NCBI GenBank assembly: GCA_025141675.1
Contig: CP081161.1
Coordinates: forward strand, 1,772,001 to 1,836,000
DNA length: 64,000 nt
From: Rhodobacteraceae bacterium S2214
Lineage (GTDB): Bacteria; Pseudomonadota; Alphaproteobacteria; Rhodobacterales; Rhodobacteraceae
Reading direction: 5' to 3'
In this document: positions 53,191-63,561 of the stretch, piece by piece
Position numbering within the stretch: position 1 is the stretch's first letter
Layout of the letters: each line of letters starts with the position of its first letter
Made by a program: the position numbers and the translations under genes
Notes under the pieces: model-generated
What the model saw: the letters and a program-made list of their open reading frames with translations, nothing else
The model's database searches: none
Told to the model about the DNA's origin: nothing

Positions 53191-53997
53191 TTATTCAGCG
53201 GCTGGCTTTTGTGCTAAAATCAGCACGTTGCTGTCAACGTCCTTGGTCAGATCCGGCATGGTGAGGTCTTCCATGAATTCATCACCGTCGTCATGTTCCA
53301 GCGAATATCCCAAAGCAGGCAGGGCCTTTTGCAGCTTTTCGTCAAGCTGGGCCAATTGCGACGCAACGATGCTTTCTTCAAGTTCAACCTGTTGCGCCCA
53401 TTTGCGGATTTCGGTGCAGGCATGCAGCGCTTCAACGATACGTTCCTGCTGTTTTTCCGCTTCTTCCTGTCGCTGAACCAAGAACGCCTTGGCACGCGCA
53501 ACTTTTTCATCTGAATAAACATCTGCCAGATGGCGCGATTGCTGGCTCATTTGGGCGGCAACTTCCATCACTGATGGCTCCAGTTGCTCCATATCCGGGT
53601 GGTCGCGCAGGTAGGCCAACCGTTCGCGGATGGCATCAAATTCAGATGACAGTGTAAAAACGCCAGACCGGTCGGCCGTATGCACTTCGTGATAGGCTTT
53701 GGCCACATCGTGCATCGAAATCTGGAATTTGCGGTGGCTATTTTCAAGCGCCATGATCCGCGTGTTGGTCGGTAGATAAAAAGCCATTGACCCGACAAGC
53801 ACGGTCAGAATGATTTGTAGGTACATGCCTGCTTCGGGGATTGTGGTTTCGCCAAATGTCAAAGGCATCGTCAGCCAAGTCGACTGCTCAAACGCACACA
53901 TGATGGTGTAAAAGGCCAACGCCAATGCGATAGCAGCAACCAGAAACAATGAAAGCGCGTGGCACATGCGCGCCAAATTGCGCAGAAACAAAAACAA
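53191..53997 (-). CDS. Uncharacterised membrane-anchored coiled-coil protein
   Basis: 268 aa. Two N-terminal hydrophobic segments (LSLFLVAAIALALAFYTIM and LQIILTVLVGSMAFYL) are followed by a long helical, Glu/Gln-rich region (VQRQEEAEKQQERIVEAL and LEESIVASQLAQLDEK) likely to form coiled coils. No enzyme motif. Start is uncertain: TTG at 53997 has GGGGGAA at a good distance; TTG 54012 and ATG 53967 are alternatives. Orthologues in Rhodobacteraceae are, as I recall, labelled DNA repair protein without visible support. Confidence 0.75.
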   Translation of the reverse strand: MFLFLRNLARMCHALSLFLVAAIALALAFYTIMCAFEQSTWLTMPLTFGETTIPEAGMYLQIILTVLVGSMAFYLPTNTRIMALENSHRKFQISMHDVAKAYHEVHTADRSGVFTLSSEFDAIRERLAYLRDHPDMEQLEPSVMEVAAQMSQQSRHLADVYSDEKVARAKAFLVQRQEEAEKQQERIVEALHACTEIRKWAQQVELEESIVASQLAQLDEKLQKALPALGYSLEHDDGDEFMEDLTMPDLTKDVDSNVLILAQKPAAE

Positions 53998-54012
53998 GGT
54001 GCATTCCCCCAA

Positions 54013-54365
54013 ATGCTTAGAATGTTCTTAAGATAGGCGAAGACTCGCCAACTGCCAAAGGGGAATTGGGGACAGGAAGCGACTGTTACTCTTTCAGGTG
54101 CGTTCAGGGCGCAAAATGATCCGATATTGTTTCCGAATTGCGATTAATTTGCGCTCTTGGTTCGGGCGTGTCGTGTTTTGTCTTTGATGGCATGTCAGTG
54201 CGGATCGCCCACATTCTAAGGGGAAATGGTTAACAAGCGGTAAGATCGCGCCGTTGCGAAATGCGAAACAATGACGTTCACGTCAGGGTTGTTGCGCAAA
54301 GTGTCACAATTGCCTTCTTTTTGACAGATTGACCGGAGCAGTCGCTGATTCCGAACGAATCGCAG
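54013..54365. other. Intergenic region, 350 bp
   Basis: Holds the promoter of the coiled-coil membrane protein and the end of the mlaFE-alr operon. A TGACGTTCACGTCA inverted repeat lies at about 54272-54285. No gene or clear terminator seen. Confidence 0.4.
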
Positions 54366-55103
54366 TTACCAGCGCGCCTTGATCGGCCCTTCTGTCGACC
54401 CAGCAATGAACTGTTTCAGGTGGGGATCATCAGCATCACCCATCGCCGTTTTCGGTCCAGTCCAGCGGATGACCCCGTCGTGCAGCATCGCGACGTGATC
54501 CGCGATCGTATCAACCGACGTCATGTCGTGGGTGATCGTGACGGCAGTGACACCAAGGTCCGTCACAACATTGCGGATCAGATCATTGATCACGCCTGCC
54601 ATAATCGGGTCGAGCCCCGTTGTCGGTTCGTCGAAGAAAATCACTTCCGGATCAGCCGCAATCGCACGGGCCAGCCCCACACGTTTTTGCATGCCGCCCG
54701 ACAGTTCAGACGGGTAGCGGTCAGCGATATCTGCGGTCAGCCCGACCTGCGCAAGTTTTGCAATCGCAATATCACGGGCCTGCGCCTTACGTGGACCGCG
54801 CAGCAGGCGGAACGCCACGTTTTGCCAAACGGGCAGGCTGTCGAACAACGCGCCACCTTGGAACAACATGCCGAACCGATCCAGAAAGCCAGCTTGGGTT
54901 TTCGGCGTCATCGCAGCACCGTCAATCGTGATCTGACCCGCATCCGGCGTCAGGAGCCCAAGAATGCATTTGATAAGCACAGACTTACCAGACCCAGACC
55001 CGCCGATGATGACCATACTTTCGCCGCGCCCGACCGACAGGTCCACGCCGCGCAGTACGTGATTGCCTTCAAAGGTCTTATGAACGCCGGAAAGGGTAAT
55101 CAT
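54366..55103 (-). CDS. ABC transporter ATP-binding protein, MlaF-like
   Basis: 245 aa; Walker A GGSGSGKSVLIKC, signature LSGGMQKRVGLARAIA, Walker B VIFFDEPTTGLDPI. The LSGGM signature is typical of MlaF-type lipid-transport ATPases. Coupled to the MlaE-like permease; an MlaD/Mce partner is not in the window. Confidence 0.9.
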   Translation of the reverse strand: MITLSGVHKTFEGNHVLRGVDLSVGRGESMVIIGGSGSGKSVLIKCILGLLTPDAGQITIDGAAMTPKTQAGFLDRFGMLFQGGALFDSLPVWQNVAFRLLRGPRKAQARDIAIAKLAQVGLTADIADRYPSELSGGMQKRVGLARAIAADPEVIFFDEPTTGLDPIMAGVINDLIRNVVTDLGVTAVTITHDMTSVDTIADHVAMLHDGVIRWTGPKTAMGDADDPHLKQFIAGSTEGPIKARW

Positions 55104-55873
55104 GTGCTGAAAAACGCTTCTGTGAGGAAGAAGTTGGCAGCAAGTATCAAAACTGACGCTGCAACCACCGCGCCTTTTGTTGCGCGCCCCACGCCCATCG
55201 CACCGCGGTCGGATGTCATCCCGTAGTAGCAGCCAACAAGAGCTGCGATGAAACCGAAGACCGCGCCTTTGACCAATGAAGACGCGATGTCCAAAGCTTC
55301 GAGAAAATCGACTGTGTTTTGAATGTAGCTGGCCGCATTAAAACCCAACCGTTGTGTGGCGACCAGATAGCCGCCGAAAATCCCGATGGTATCCCCGACT
55401 GCAACCAGAAGCGGCATCATCAACGTTGCAGCTAACACGCGGGGCAGGGTCAGGTACTTGATCGGGTGCGTGGACAGTGTGACCAATGCGTCGATCTGTT
55501 CAGTCACTTTCATCGTGGCGATTTCAGCGGCAATGGACGACGTGACGCGTGCTGCGATCATGAGGCCAACCAACACAGGCCCCAGTTCCCGGACCATGCC
55601 GATGGCCACGATCTGGGGAACAACAGCCTCTGCCGAGAAACGCGCACCGCCAGAATAGATTTGCAATGCCAATGCGCCGCCGGTGAAAAACGCGGTCAAG
55701 CCGACAACAGGCAGTGAAAAGTAACCGATCTGGATAAGCGCCTGTCCAAAGGCGCCCCCATAAAACGGCGGCCGTACAAGGTGGCTGATCGTTTGACCGG
55801 TGAAAATCGTAAACCGACCAAGGGCCGCAAGTGCGCCCAGCATTGCCGCACCTATCGCGGCCAGAAACATCAT
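55100..55873 (-). CDS. MlaE-family lipid-transport permease
   Basis: 257 aa, about five to six hydrophobic segments; [20 protein letters not shown] and [20 protein letters not shown] are MlaE family markers, with a C-terminal segment [20 protein letters not shown]. Works with the MlaF-like ATPase in phospholipid trafficking. Overlaps alr upstream and the ATPase downstream by 4 bp each. Confidence 0.9.
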   Translation of the reverse strand: MMFLAAIGAAMLGALAALGRFTIFTGQTISHLVRPPFYGGAFGQALIQIGYFSLPVVGLTAFFTGGALALQIYSGGARFSAEAVVPQIVAIGMVRELGPVLVGLMIAARVTSSIAAEIATMKVTEQIDALVTLSTHPIKYLTLPRVLAATLMMPLLVAVGDTIGIFGGYLVATQRLGFNAASYIQNTVDFLEALDIASSLVKGAVFGFIAALVGCYYGMTSDRGAMGVGRATKGAVVAASVLILAANFFLTEAFFST

Positions 55874-56907
55874 CCTGTGACGGATTGGCGGCTGTAGCGG
55901 TTACCAAGCGATGTCAGGATTTCATAACCAATCGTGCCTGCACGGTCGGCCAATTGATCTACCGATTGTTTTGGCCCAAGAATTGTCAGCGCCTCTGGAT
56001 CAAAGCCAAGATCGGTGACGTCTACAGTCAGCAAATCCATCGACACGCGCCCGATCAGCGGGCAGGGGTGGTCGTCGTACCAAAGCGTGGCGCGGTCTGA
56101 CATCGCGCGGATCAATCCGTCTGCGTAGCCAGCGGATACAGTCGCGATGCGCGACGGACGCGCGGCCTGCCACGAATTGCCGTAGCCTGCGACTTCGCCC
56201 GCGTCCAAGGCGCGGACCTGAATAACGGGCAGATCAAGTCGCGCGACCGCGCGGGCATCCTTAAACGGCGCGCCGCCGTACAGGCCGATCCCCGGACGGC
56301 AAATGTCGAAGTGGTAATCCGCACCCAAAAGCATCCCGCCCGTCGCAGAAAGCGACCGCGGCGTTGTGATTCCGTCGGTCATTTTATGGAAGATATCCAA
56401 TTGATACGGGTTCATCGGGTGATCGGGATCATCGGCGCAGGCTAGATGGCTCATCACCATGGACGGACGTTGTGCCAGCACAACTTCGGCAACAGCGGCC
56501 CATTCGTCCCATTCCATCCCGAGACGGTTCATGCCGGTGTCAAGTTGGATACCAAACCCGTGGCCGGGCAGATGTTCCAGATGACGCGACACCTGATCCA
56601 CAGAATTCAACATTGGCGTCAGGTTTAGATCACGGATCAAAGCGGTATCGCCGTCCATGTGGCCAGAGAATACGCTGATTTCAACGTCCGGTCCCAATGC
56701 CTGACGGACAGCTGCACCTTCTTCAGCAATAGCCACAAAAAAGCGACGCGCACCCACATCGGCCAAAGCTTTTGCAACGCGTGCCGCACCTAATCCATAG
56801 CCGTCTGCCTTAACGACAGCCCCCGTTTCCACGGTGGTTTTTGCGTCAAGGGCACGCCAGTTGGCGGCCACGGCGGAAAGGTCGATTGATAAGTGTCCAG
56901 TGCTCAT
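55870..56907 (-). CDS. alr: Alanine racemase
   Basis: PLP enzyme providing D-alanine for peptidoglycan. PLP Lys in [12 protein letters not shown] near residue 33, and the second-site Tyr region [13 protein letters not shown]; 345 aa, fold type III. First gene of the alr-mlaE-mlaF operon. Confidence 0.94.
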   Translation of the reverse strand: MSTGHLSIDLSAVAANWRALDAKTTVETGAVVKADGYGLGAARVAKALADVGARRFFVAIAEEGAAVRQALGPDVEISVFSGHMDGDTALIRDLNLTPMLNSVDQVSRHLEHLPGHGFGIQLDTGMNRLGMEWDEWAAVAEVVLAQRPSMVMSHLACADDPDHPMNPYQLDIFHKMTDGITTPRSLSATGGMLLGADYHFDICRPGIGLYGGAPFKDARAVARLDLPVIQVRALDAGEVAGYGNSWQAARPSRIATVSAGYADGLIRAMSDRATLWYDDHPCPLIGRVSMDLLTVDVTDLGFDPEALTILGPKQSVDQLADRAGTIGYEILTSLGNRYSRQSVTG

Positions 56908-56952
56908 GCGACCCCTTTTGTCACTCCGGGGGCGGAGGTCAAGAAAAAGCTG

Positions 56953-57738
56953 TCAGTTCGCGGTATCATCGGCGATTTCAGGTAGAAAATCATAGGTGCG
57001 AAGTTCAGCTTGGGTCAGCAAATAGATTTCGTCGGGCGGCGTCACGAGGGCGTGCTGCATCACCAGCGGATCGATTCCCATTTTGTCGAGGTATGTCATG
57101 ACGTCGCCCTGACCGCGCTGAATGTCCTCAACTGCGAGAAAAGCGGGCAGAGCGATGTTTTCGCCAAAGAAATGTTGGTGAACGCCCACCCACGCACCTT
57201 CGGGAATATCGCGGGTAGTGCCTGCTGCCAGAATATAAGGGCATGCGGACAGACAGACATCGGCGTCGGACATGGCGGTCTCGGATTCCATGTCGCGGAT
57301 CGTTTGGCCTATGACCAACGCATCGGTGACCGATCCGCCGGGACTGTTCAGGAAGACCACTTCTGGTGCGCCTTCACGGTCGATAAAATCACCAAACCGC
57401 GCCGCATCGCCCGGCTGAATTTGTCCGGTCATCGTCACCACATCGCGGCCTTCCCACTGTACGCTGTCGAACAATAACCGCGATGGCATGTCGCCGGTAT
57501 TGGGCAATGGGCGCGAATTGGGGGATGCTTCGCGGGCAGGGACCTGCGCAGGATTGAACCTGCGCGTTTGATCACCGGGGCGCAGCGGTTCGGTTAATTG
57601 CGGGGCGTCCGACGGCGACATCGCCTGCGGCAGCACCCGTACTAAATCGGAGCCAAACAGCATCACCGCAAAGCCAAGCTGGATGAAAAGGACCAGCTTC
57701 AGCAGCGTTCCCGGGCCGCGTTTCGTCGATTTGGTCAT
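56953..57738 (-). CDS. Membrane-anchored periplasmic protein with ClpP/crotonase-like fold
   Basis: 261 aa; one N-terminal membrane segment (LLKLVLFIQLGFAVMLFG), a Pro-rich linker, then a ClpP-like region with VVFLNSPGGSVTDALVIGQT and DVCLSACPYILAAGTT, where Ser in LSAC is the expected nucleophile; a possible His follows in GVHQHFFG. Matches the uncharacterised COG3904-type proteins. Coupled by ATGA to the coiled-coil membrane protein upstream; serine protease activity is inferred only. Confidence 0.78.
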   Translation of the reverse strand: MTKSTKRGPGTLLKLVLFIQLGFAVMLFGSDLVRVLPQAMSPSDAPQLTEPLRPGDQTRRFNPAQVPAREASPNSRPLPNTGDMPSRLLFDSVQWEGRDVVTMTGQIQPGDAARFGDFIDREGAPEVVFLNSPGGSVTDALVIGQTIRDMESETAMSDADVCLSACPYILAAGTTRDIPEGAWVGVHQHFFGENIALPAFLAVEDIQRGQGDVMTYLDKMGIDPLVMQHALVTPPDEIYLLTQAELRTYDFLPEIADDTAN

Positions 57739-59048
57739 TCCGCTGGCTTTGTCATTGGGACGGGCTGCGGGGCAGGGATAGGATGTGGTTCTGCGTTAGG
57801 TTCAGGGGCTTTGACGCTGGTGTGACCTTCAACCTCTTTCAGTGCAATCATCGCGGCGCGCAGGTCAGCGAGCGTCATCATATCTTCCGTCGTTGATCCG
57901 TCACGGCCCGCACGAATTGCGGCTTGGGTCACGGTCATGATCAACACGAGAACGGCGGGCAACAGATCGATTGCAATCGCACCTGCCCAGCTCGGGATGA
58001 AGTTCGCGGCGTATTTGATTACCGCGTCAGCAGTGGAAATCGGTGTGTAAACGGTATCGGACGGCGGCGTCATGCCATTCACAGCTTCGGCGGCAAGGCG
58101 CAAAGTCTCTGCCCGTTGACCCAACACGGTTAACACGGAATCGATCGTTGCGGCTTGATCTTGGCGTGTGGCGTCGGACGTCGATCGCAATTGCGGGGTC
58201 ACGACAGAGGCCGACAAATCTTGCGCCGCGCGCACAACAAGCGGGGCAACGGATAGCTGGCGCAGTTGCGTAATGATGTTCGCAAGGCGTACGGCTTCTT
58301 CGGAAAACAAGACAGAGCGGGGTTCAACCGGTCCCGCCTCAACAGTTAACGCACGCATTCGCGACAGGATGGCGTTGCCTTCAGCGAATGCCGCATCGAC
58401 GAAGGGTTGTTGTGACGCGATTTGTGTCTCCAACCCTGCAAGTTCATCTGACTTTTGCTGCAACAACCGGAACACAGCGCCTTGGCCTGCGATACCTGAC
58501 AAATTCCCCGTGGCTTCCTGTTCGCTCAGGTCGTCAAACCCTTGCCGGACCCGCGCGACATCACGTTGCAGGCCTTGACCCGAAACGGCGATGGTATTGG
58601 CGCGTTCCAACGCGGCCTGATAATCCTGAACTGTCGTCGCAAGGTGCTGTTCAACGGCGGCAGCCCCGGCCAACGCTGCGGCATTTAACCATGAGGACAT
58701 CGCGATAATCGCAAGCGATCCCAAACACATCGACAGGAATAATCCGATCCGGGCACCCATCGTACGGACGGCTGGCAACAGGCGCATCAGGTAGGACCAG
58801 AACACGAAAATCGCGACCGACACAGCGACGGAATAGGCCATTGCCGCGATAAAACTGAGCGCGCCATTATCATCCAGAAGCGATGAAACACCGAGGTACG
58901 TGTAGATGCCAGATGCGACGGCCAGCACGCCAAGCGCCGTCCCTGTGATCCCATCAAGCCACGTCAAATGGCCTTCCAATTCGCGGGCATGTCGTAACGC
59001 GTGGGCCTGCGAGCGGCTCAGGTTCGCGGGATCAGTGTCTTTGACCAT
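57735..59048 (-). CDS. Uncharacterised multi-pass membrane protein with long periplasmic coiled coil
   Basis: 437 aa. Three N-terminal hydrophobic segments (TALGVLAVASGIYTYLGV, FIAAMAYSVAVSVAIFVFW, LFLSMCLGSLAIIAMSS), a roughly 200-residue helical domain, a further segment (AGAIAIDLLPAVLVLIMT) and a Pro-rich tail (PEPNAEPHPIPAPQPVPM). No recognisable enzyme motif. First gene of a two-gene operon with the ClpP-like protein. Confidence 0.78.
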   Translation of the reverse strand: MVKDTDPANLSRSQAHALRHARELEGHLTWLDGITGTALGVLAVASGIYTYLGVSSLLDDNGALSFIAAMAYSVAVSVAIFVFWSYLMRLLPAVRTMGARIGLFLSMCLGSLAIIAMSSWLNAAALAGAAAVEQHLATTVQDYQAALERANTIAVSGQGLQRDVARVRQGFDDLSEQEATGNLSGIAGQGAVFRLLQQKSDELAGLETQIASQQPFVDAAFAEGNAILSRMRALTVEAGPVEPRSVLFSEEAVRLANIITQLRQLSVAPLVVRAAQDLSASVVTPQLRSTSDATRQDQAATIDSVLTVLGQRAETLRLAAEAVNGMTPPSDTVYTPISTADAVIKYAANFIPSWAGAIAIDLLPAVLVLIMTVTQAAIRAGRDGSTTEDMMTLADLRAAMIALKEVEGHTSVKAPEPNAEPHPIPAPQPVPMTKPAE

Positions 59049-59153
59049 GATGGTCCCCCTCTGGTTTCGTCAAAAGATAGGGGGCAGTGGGCGAAAAAAC
59101 AAATCACGAGGCAGTTGCGTTTACTTTTTCCGCCGATTTGGCATAGTCAGATC

Positions 59154-59951
59154 ATGACACAACCACGCCCCCACGGCGCGCCAACGTTGCGCGCACCGAC
59201 GTTCAACGATCTGACCGAAAGCCTGCGATCAGGTCTGAAAGACTTTAGCACCGCACCTGGCCTTGGTATGTTTTTCGCGAGTTTCTTTGTGTTGGCTGGA
59301 TTGTTAATGGCAGGGATCACGGTTCTCACGGGGACGACATATTGGTTAATTCTGGCCGTTATGGGGTACCCGTTAGTGGGTAGTTTGGCGGCGCTCGGCT
59401 TTTACGAGACCAGCAAACGTCTTCAAGATGATGACGACGTTACATTTGCCGCGATAACGCGGTCCGTTTGGTCGCAACGCGGCGGGCAGCTGCCTTGGTT
59501 GGCAGCGATCATCGTGGTGGTTTTTCTGTTCTGGTTCTTTCTTGGGCACATGATATTCGCGCTTTTCCTTGGCCTGTCACCAATGACAAACGTGCTGTCC
59601 ACTTTGGATGTGTTCCTAAGCCCGAACGGATTGATGATGCTAGGTTTCGGGACCGCCGTAGGCAGTGTTTTTGCGATGATCGTTTTTGCGATGTCAGTGC
59701 TCGGCATGCCGATGCTGCTTGATCGTGACGTCGATTTCGTGACAGCGATCATCACTTCGATCGGCGCAGTTGTCGGCAAACCGCAGGTCTATTTGATCTG
59801 GGGCATCAGCGTGGCTGTGATTACTTTGATCACGATGTTGCCGTTCTTCTTGGGACTGTTTGTGGCAATGCCGATATTGGGACACGCGAGTTGGCATCTG
59901 TACCAACGCGTGACCACGGCAGAACCCGCCGCAGTGCAAAATCCAGCTTAG
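59154..59951 (+). CDS. DUF2189-family integral membrane protein
   Basis: 265 aa, six hydrophobic segments; opening APTFNDLTESLRSGLKDF and VMGYPLVGSLAALGFYETSK match the DUF2189 group. The start ATG at 59154 has no clear ribosome binding site; an upstream frame to 59001 overlaps the divergent gene and is not credible. Function unknown. Confidence 0.82.
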   Translation: MTQPRPHGAPTLRAPTFNDLTESLRSGLKDFSTAPGLGMFFASFFVLAGLLMAGITVLTGTTYWLILAVMGYPLVGSLAALGFYETSKRLQDDDDVTFAAITRSVWSQRGGQLPWLAAIIVVVFLFWFFLGHMIFALFLGLSPMTNVLSTLDVFLSPNGLMMLGFGTAVGSVFAMIVFAMSVLGMPMLLDRDVDFVTAIITSIGAVVGKPQVYLIWGISVAVITLITMLPFFLGLFVAMPILGHASWHLYQRVTTAEPAAVQNPA

Positions 59952-60035
59952 GTTCGAAAAGTACAAGTGCTAGGCGACGAATTAGGGGTGGTTGTCGTTT
60001 GAGATCGCAAATGTGCAACTTCAAGCGGCGTCACG

Positions 60036-61532
60036 TCAGAACTCTTCGGACTGGTTTGGGTTCTGCCATGGCTGAACAAGGTTACCAAAGCGCGTGAATT
60101 GCCCTTCGAATGACAACTCGACCGTACCAATCGGACCGTGCCGTTGCTTGCCGATTACGACCTCGGCCTTGCCGTGCAGGTTTTCCATGCGTTCCTGCCA
60201 GTGGGCCATCTTTTCCATTTCGTGATCGCCCGGCTTTTCGCGTTCGACATAGTATTCTTCGCGGTACACGAACATCACGACGTCGGCGTCTTGCTCAATC
60301 GAGCCCGATTCACGCAAATCCGACAGCTGCGGGCGTTTATCTTCGCGGTTTTCCACCTGACGCGACAGCTGGGACAGCGCGATCACCGGAATCTGCAATT
60401 CCTTCGCAATCGCTTTCATCCCCATTGTGATCTCGGAAATTTCGTTCACACGGTTTTCGGATCGACCCGTGCCGCGCACAAGCTGAAGATAGTCGATGAT
60501 CAACAAATCAAGACCGTGCGTCCGTTTCAAACGGCGGGCACGGGCGGCTAACTGGGAGATCGGCAGGGCAGGCGTGTCATCGATGAACAGCGGGCAGGAC
60601 TCGAGCTGCTTTGCGGCCTCAACAAACCGCCGGAATTCAGCTTCCGTCATGTCACCACGGCGAATTTGTTCTGACGGCACCTCTGCCGCCTCGGACAGAA
60701 TACGCGCGGCGAGCTGGTCTGCCGACATCTCGAGCGAATAGAATCCCACGACACCGCCGTTGACAGCCCCTTCGGACCCGTCATGCAGAATGCCCTTTTT
60801 GTAGGCCTTCGCGACGTTGTAGGCGATGTTCGTGGCCAGCGATGTTTTCCCCATCGATGGGCGACCGGCGAGGATCAAAAGGTCGGATTTGTGCAAACCG
60901 CCCAGCTTTTTATCCATGTCGATCAAACCGGTAGAGACACCGGACAAATCGCCATCGCGCTGATAGGCGGTGTTCGCGATGTTCACAGCTTCGGTCACGG
61001 CTTTCAGGAAACTTTGGAAACCGCTTTCAGACGTGCCTTGTTCAGCCAAACGGTAAAGTTCCTGTTCCGCCTCAACAATCTGTTCGCGCGGTTCGCTTTT
61101 CACGTCGACCTTCGCGGCCTTTTCAGCGATTGCTTGGCCGACGGTGATCAATTCGCGGCGGACTGAAAGATCGTAAATCATTTGGGCGTAGTCAGCGGCG
61201 GCGAATGCAGAGATCGCTGCACCAGCCAGACGGGCCAGATAGGCTGGGCCGCCAAGTTCTTGTAGGCCTGCATCGTCTTCAAGAAAGGTCTTCAACGTCA
61301 CAGGTGACGCGAGCGCGTTCTTGGCGATCCGCGATGCGGCGACTTCAAAGATGCGGGCATGCACAGGATCGTAGAAATGATCGGGCCCAAGGATGGACGC
61401 CACACGGTCGAACACATCGTTGTTGGTCAGAATAGCACCCAGAAGCTGTTGTTCCGCTTCAATAGAATGTGGCATCTGATTGGCCGTTTCCACGTCCTCT
61501 CCGGTTGCGTTGAATGTCGCAATCTCGTTCAT
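60036..61532 (-). CDS. dnaB: Replicative DNA helicase DnaB
   Basis: Hexameric 5'-3' helicase of the replication fork, 498 aa. N-terminal primase-interacting domain (EAEQQLLGAILTNNDVFDRV), Walker A GRPSMGKTSLATNIA, Walker B LLIIDYLQLVRG, and the arginine-finger region of RecA-type helicases. No intein. Ribosome binding site GGGGTGA ahead of ATG 61532. The tail-to-tail neighbour is the DUF2189 gene. Confidence 0.96.
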   Translation of the reverse strand: MNEIATFNATGEDVETANQMPHSIEAEQQLLGAILTNNDVFDRVASILGPDHFYDPVHARIFEVAASRIAKNALASPVTLKTFLEDDAGLQELGGPAYLARLAGAAISAFAAADYAQMIYDLSVRRELITVGQAIAEKAAKVDVKSEPREQIVEAEQELYRLAEQGTSESGFQSFLKAVTEAVNIANTAYQRDGDLSGVSTGLIDMDKKLGGLHKSDLLILAGRPSMGKTSLATNIAYNVAKAYKKGILHDGSEGAVNGGVVGFYSLEMSADQLAARILSEAAEVPSEQIRRGDMTEAEFRRFVEAAKQLESCPLFIDDTPALPISQLAARARRLKRTHGLDLLIIDYLQLVRGTGRSENRVNEISEITMGMKAIAKELQIPVIALSQLSRQVENREDKRPQLSDLRESGSIEQDADVVMFVYREEYYVEREKPGDHEMEKMAHWQERMENLHGKAEVVIGKQRHGPIGTVELSFEGQFTRFGNLVQPWQNPNQSEEF

Positions 61533-61767
61533 TTTTCACCCCTATGTGGTCCCGCGCTTTATCTACCGTGGCTGATTGTTCAGCGCCATCTGGAAATGAT
61601 GGGGGATAAGTACGGGACAACGCTGTGCGTAACTCGCCATCCTGAAATAGTATACCACAGCTTGTGGTCGCGTGTCAGCAACTCACAATACTGGGGGAAT
61701 CTATAGCCGAAGGAATCGGCACAACAAGCGTTTCACCCACAGGCGTGGGGATAACTTTTCTTGCGTC
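61533..61767. other. dnaB-pyrE intergenic region
   Basis: 235 bp. Must hold the dnaB promoter. AT-rich around 61640-61700; contains TAGTATACCA at 61648-61657, matching a stretch before 25012, probably by chance. No gene or clear terminator seen. Confidence 0.35.
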
Positions 61768-62442
61768 CTAGCCCCGCGATGCCGACCAAACGTCTGGATC
61801 ATGCAGGTATGCGTTCACTTCTGACAAGGTCGCGGCGTCAAAGGCATTGCGCCGTTTGGCTTCGGCGAGAACATCCCACCATGTGCACAGATGGATCAGT
61901 TGCACACCGTGATCGCCCAGCGTTTTTTCAACACCGTCAAAGATGCCGTAATAGAAGATCACCGCTGTTGCTGAGCAGGTCGCACCGGTGTCACGGATTG
62001 CGTCGACAAACGACAGTTTTGATCCGCCGTCGGTGGTCAGGTCTTCGACCAACAACACGCGCTGGCCTTCGGTCATCACACCTTCGATGCGGGCGTTGCG
62101 CCCGTAACCTTTTGGTTTTTTGCGGACATATGTCATCGGCAGCGCCATACGTTCGGCTACAAGTGCGGAAAACGGGATGCCCGCAGTTTCGCCACCTGCG
62201 ATATTGTCGAACTGTTCGAAACCAGCCTCACGCATCACTGTAATGGTCAGAAAATCCATCAACGTCGCACGAATGCGCGGAAAAGAGATCAGCTTGCGGC
62301 AATCCACATAGGTCGGCGCCTGTTTGCCCGATGCGTGGGTAAACGGTTCTTTCGCGTTGAAATCAATGGCACCAATTTCAATCAACATCCCGGCCGTTAA
62401 ACGCGCGATTTCTTCTTTGGGCGGGTAGGAGGTCGGGATCAT
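61768..62442 (-). CDS. pyrE: Orotate phosphoribosyltransferase
   Basis: Pyrimidine synthesis, forming orotidine 5'-phosphate. PRPP-binding motif [14 protein letters not shown], and [17 protein letters not shown] for the orotate loop. 224 aa, usual for the longer alphaproteobacterial type. In the same orientation as and 66 bp after pyrC. Confidence 0.94.
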   Translation of the reverse strand: MIPTSYPPKEEIARLTAGMLIEIGAIDFNAKEPFTHASGKQAPTYVDCRKLISFPRIRATLMDFLTITVMREAGFEQFDNIAGGETAGIPFSALVAERMALPMTYVRKKPKGYGRNARIEGVMTEGQRVLLVEDLTTDGGSKLSFVDAIRDTGATCSATAVIFYYGIFDGVEKTLGDHGVQLIHLCTWWDVLAEAKRRNAFDAATLSEVNAYLHDPDVWSASRG

Positions 62443-62466
62443 GTGGGTCTCATCTTTTTTTGATCA

Positions 62467-62488
62467 AAATACCTCCGCCGGAGGCATC
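62467..62488. repeat. Short dispersed repeat, copy 2
   Basis: Contains the palindrome CCTCCG-C-CGGAGG (62472-62484); read on the minus strand it is followed by TATTTTGATC, so it can serve as the pyrC terminator. 19 of 22 positions match the copy at 44567-44588. Confidence 0.6.
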
Positions 62489-62508
62489 GGTTTTTAGAAA
62501 GGTCGGGG

Positions 62509-63561
62509 TTAGGCGGAAACCTTCCAATGCAGCGGGAAACCGGGATTGAACACGGTCACGGGGCCGTCGTCCGTTGCGATATGGGTCGGGTAGCTGACAG
62601 GTTCACCCTTGGTCAGCGTGATCGTCGCCTCGTTCGCAGGCAGGCCGTAAAAGGCCGGACCGTTCAACGACGTGAATGCCTCAAGTTTGTCCAAAGCGCC
62701 TGCCGCTTCAAACACTTCTGCTAAGCAGGACATAGTGTTCGGCGCGGTGAAAATCCCTGCGCAGCCGCATTCTTGCAGCTTGTTCGGGTCCGTATGCGGT
62801 GCGCTATCGGTGCCAAGGAAGAACCGCTTGTCGCCGGATACGGCGGCCTGCACCAATGCGACGCGATGCGTTTCACGTTTGGCCACTGGTAGACAATAGA
62901 AGTGCGGCTTGATCCCGCCTGCCAGAATATGGTTCCGGTTAATGATCAGGTGATGCGTGGTGATCGTTGCAGCAAGGTTTTTATTATTGTCGCGCACATA
63001 ATCAACCGCATCTTGCGTTGTGACGTGTTCCATCACGACCTTAAGATCTGGATTCTTCTTGCGGATCGGCTTGAGCACCTTGTCGATAAACACCGCTTCG
63101 CGATCAAAGATATCGATGTTGTGGCTCGTGACCTCGCCATGCACACACAGCGGCATCCCGATTTCGGCCATCTTGGCCAACACAGGCCGGACTTTGTCGA
63201 AATCCGACACACCGGATGCCGAATTCGTTGTCGCACCCGCCGGATACAGCTTGACCGCGCGGGCGGTGCCGTCCGCATAAGCGGCTGCAACATCTTCGGG
63301 GTCTGTATCTTCTGTCAGATAAAGCGTCATCAGTGGATCGAACGTCATGCCGGCGGGCAGGGCGGCCATAATACGCGTGCGGTAGGCGCGGGCCTGATCC
63401 GCTGTCACGACTGGCGGCACAAGGTTCGGCATAATGATCGCACGACCAAAATGGCGGGCCGTTTCAGGCAGCACCGCTTGCAACATTGCGCCGTCACGCA
63501 GGTGAAGATGCCAGTCATCCGGACGCCGGATTGTGAGTTCGGTAATCGCTTTATCTTTCAT
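62509..63561 (-). CDS. pyrC: Dihydroorotase
   Basis: Zinc amidohydrolase of pyrimidine synthesis, class II (E. coli PyrC type), 350 aa. Metal site WHLHLRDG (first two His), carbamylated Lys in [19 protein letters not shown], and the catalytic Asp in LGTDSAPH. Genes pyrC and pyrE form a small pyrimidine cluster on the minus strand. Confidence 0.95.
   Translation of the reverse strand: MKDKAITELTIRRPDDWHLHLRDGAMLQAVLPETARHFGRAIIMPNLVPPVVTADQARAYRTRIMAALPAGMTFDPLMTLYLTEDTDPEDVAAAYADGTARAVKLYPAGATTNSASGVSDFDKVRPVLAKMAEIGMPLCVHGEVTSHNIDIFDREAVFIDKVLKPIRKKNPDLKVVMEHVTTQDAVDYVRDNNKNLAATITTHHLIINRNHILAGGIKPHFYCLPVAKRETHRVALVQAAVSGDKRFFLGTDSAPHTDPNKLQECGCAGIFTAPNTMSCLAEVFEAAGALDKLEAFTSLNGPAFYGLPANEATITLTKGEPVSYPTHIATDDGPVTVFNPGFPLHWKVSA

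Noticed and set aside
59001..59153. Upstream extension of the DUF2189 gene
   Set aside because: It overlaps the start of the divergent membrane gene and adds non-conserved basic residues.
61648..61657. TAGTATACCA before dnaB as a further GntR site
   Set aside because: Only ten bases match the site before 25012 and dnaB has no plausible link to uronate control; more likely part of an AT-rich promoter or chance.
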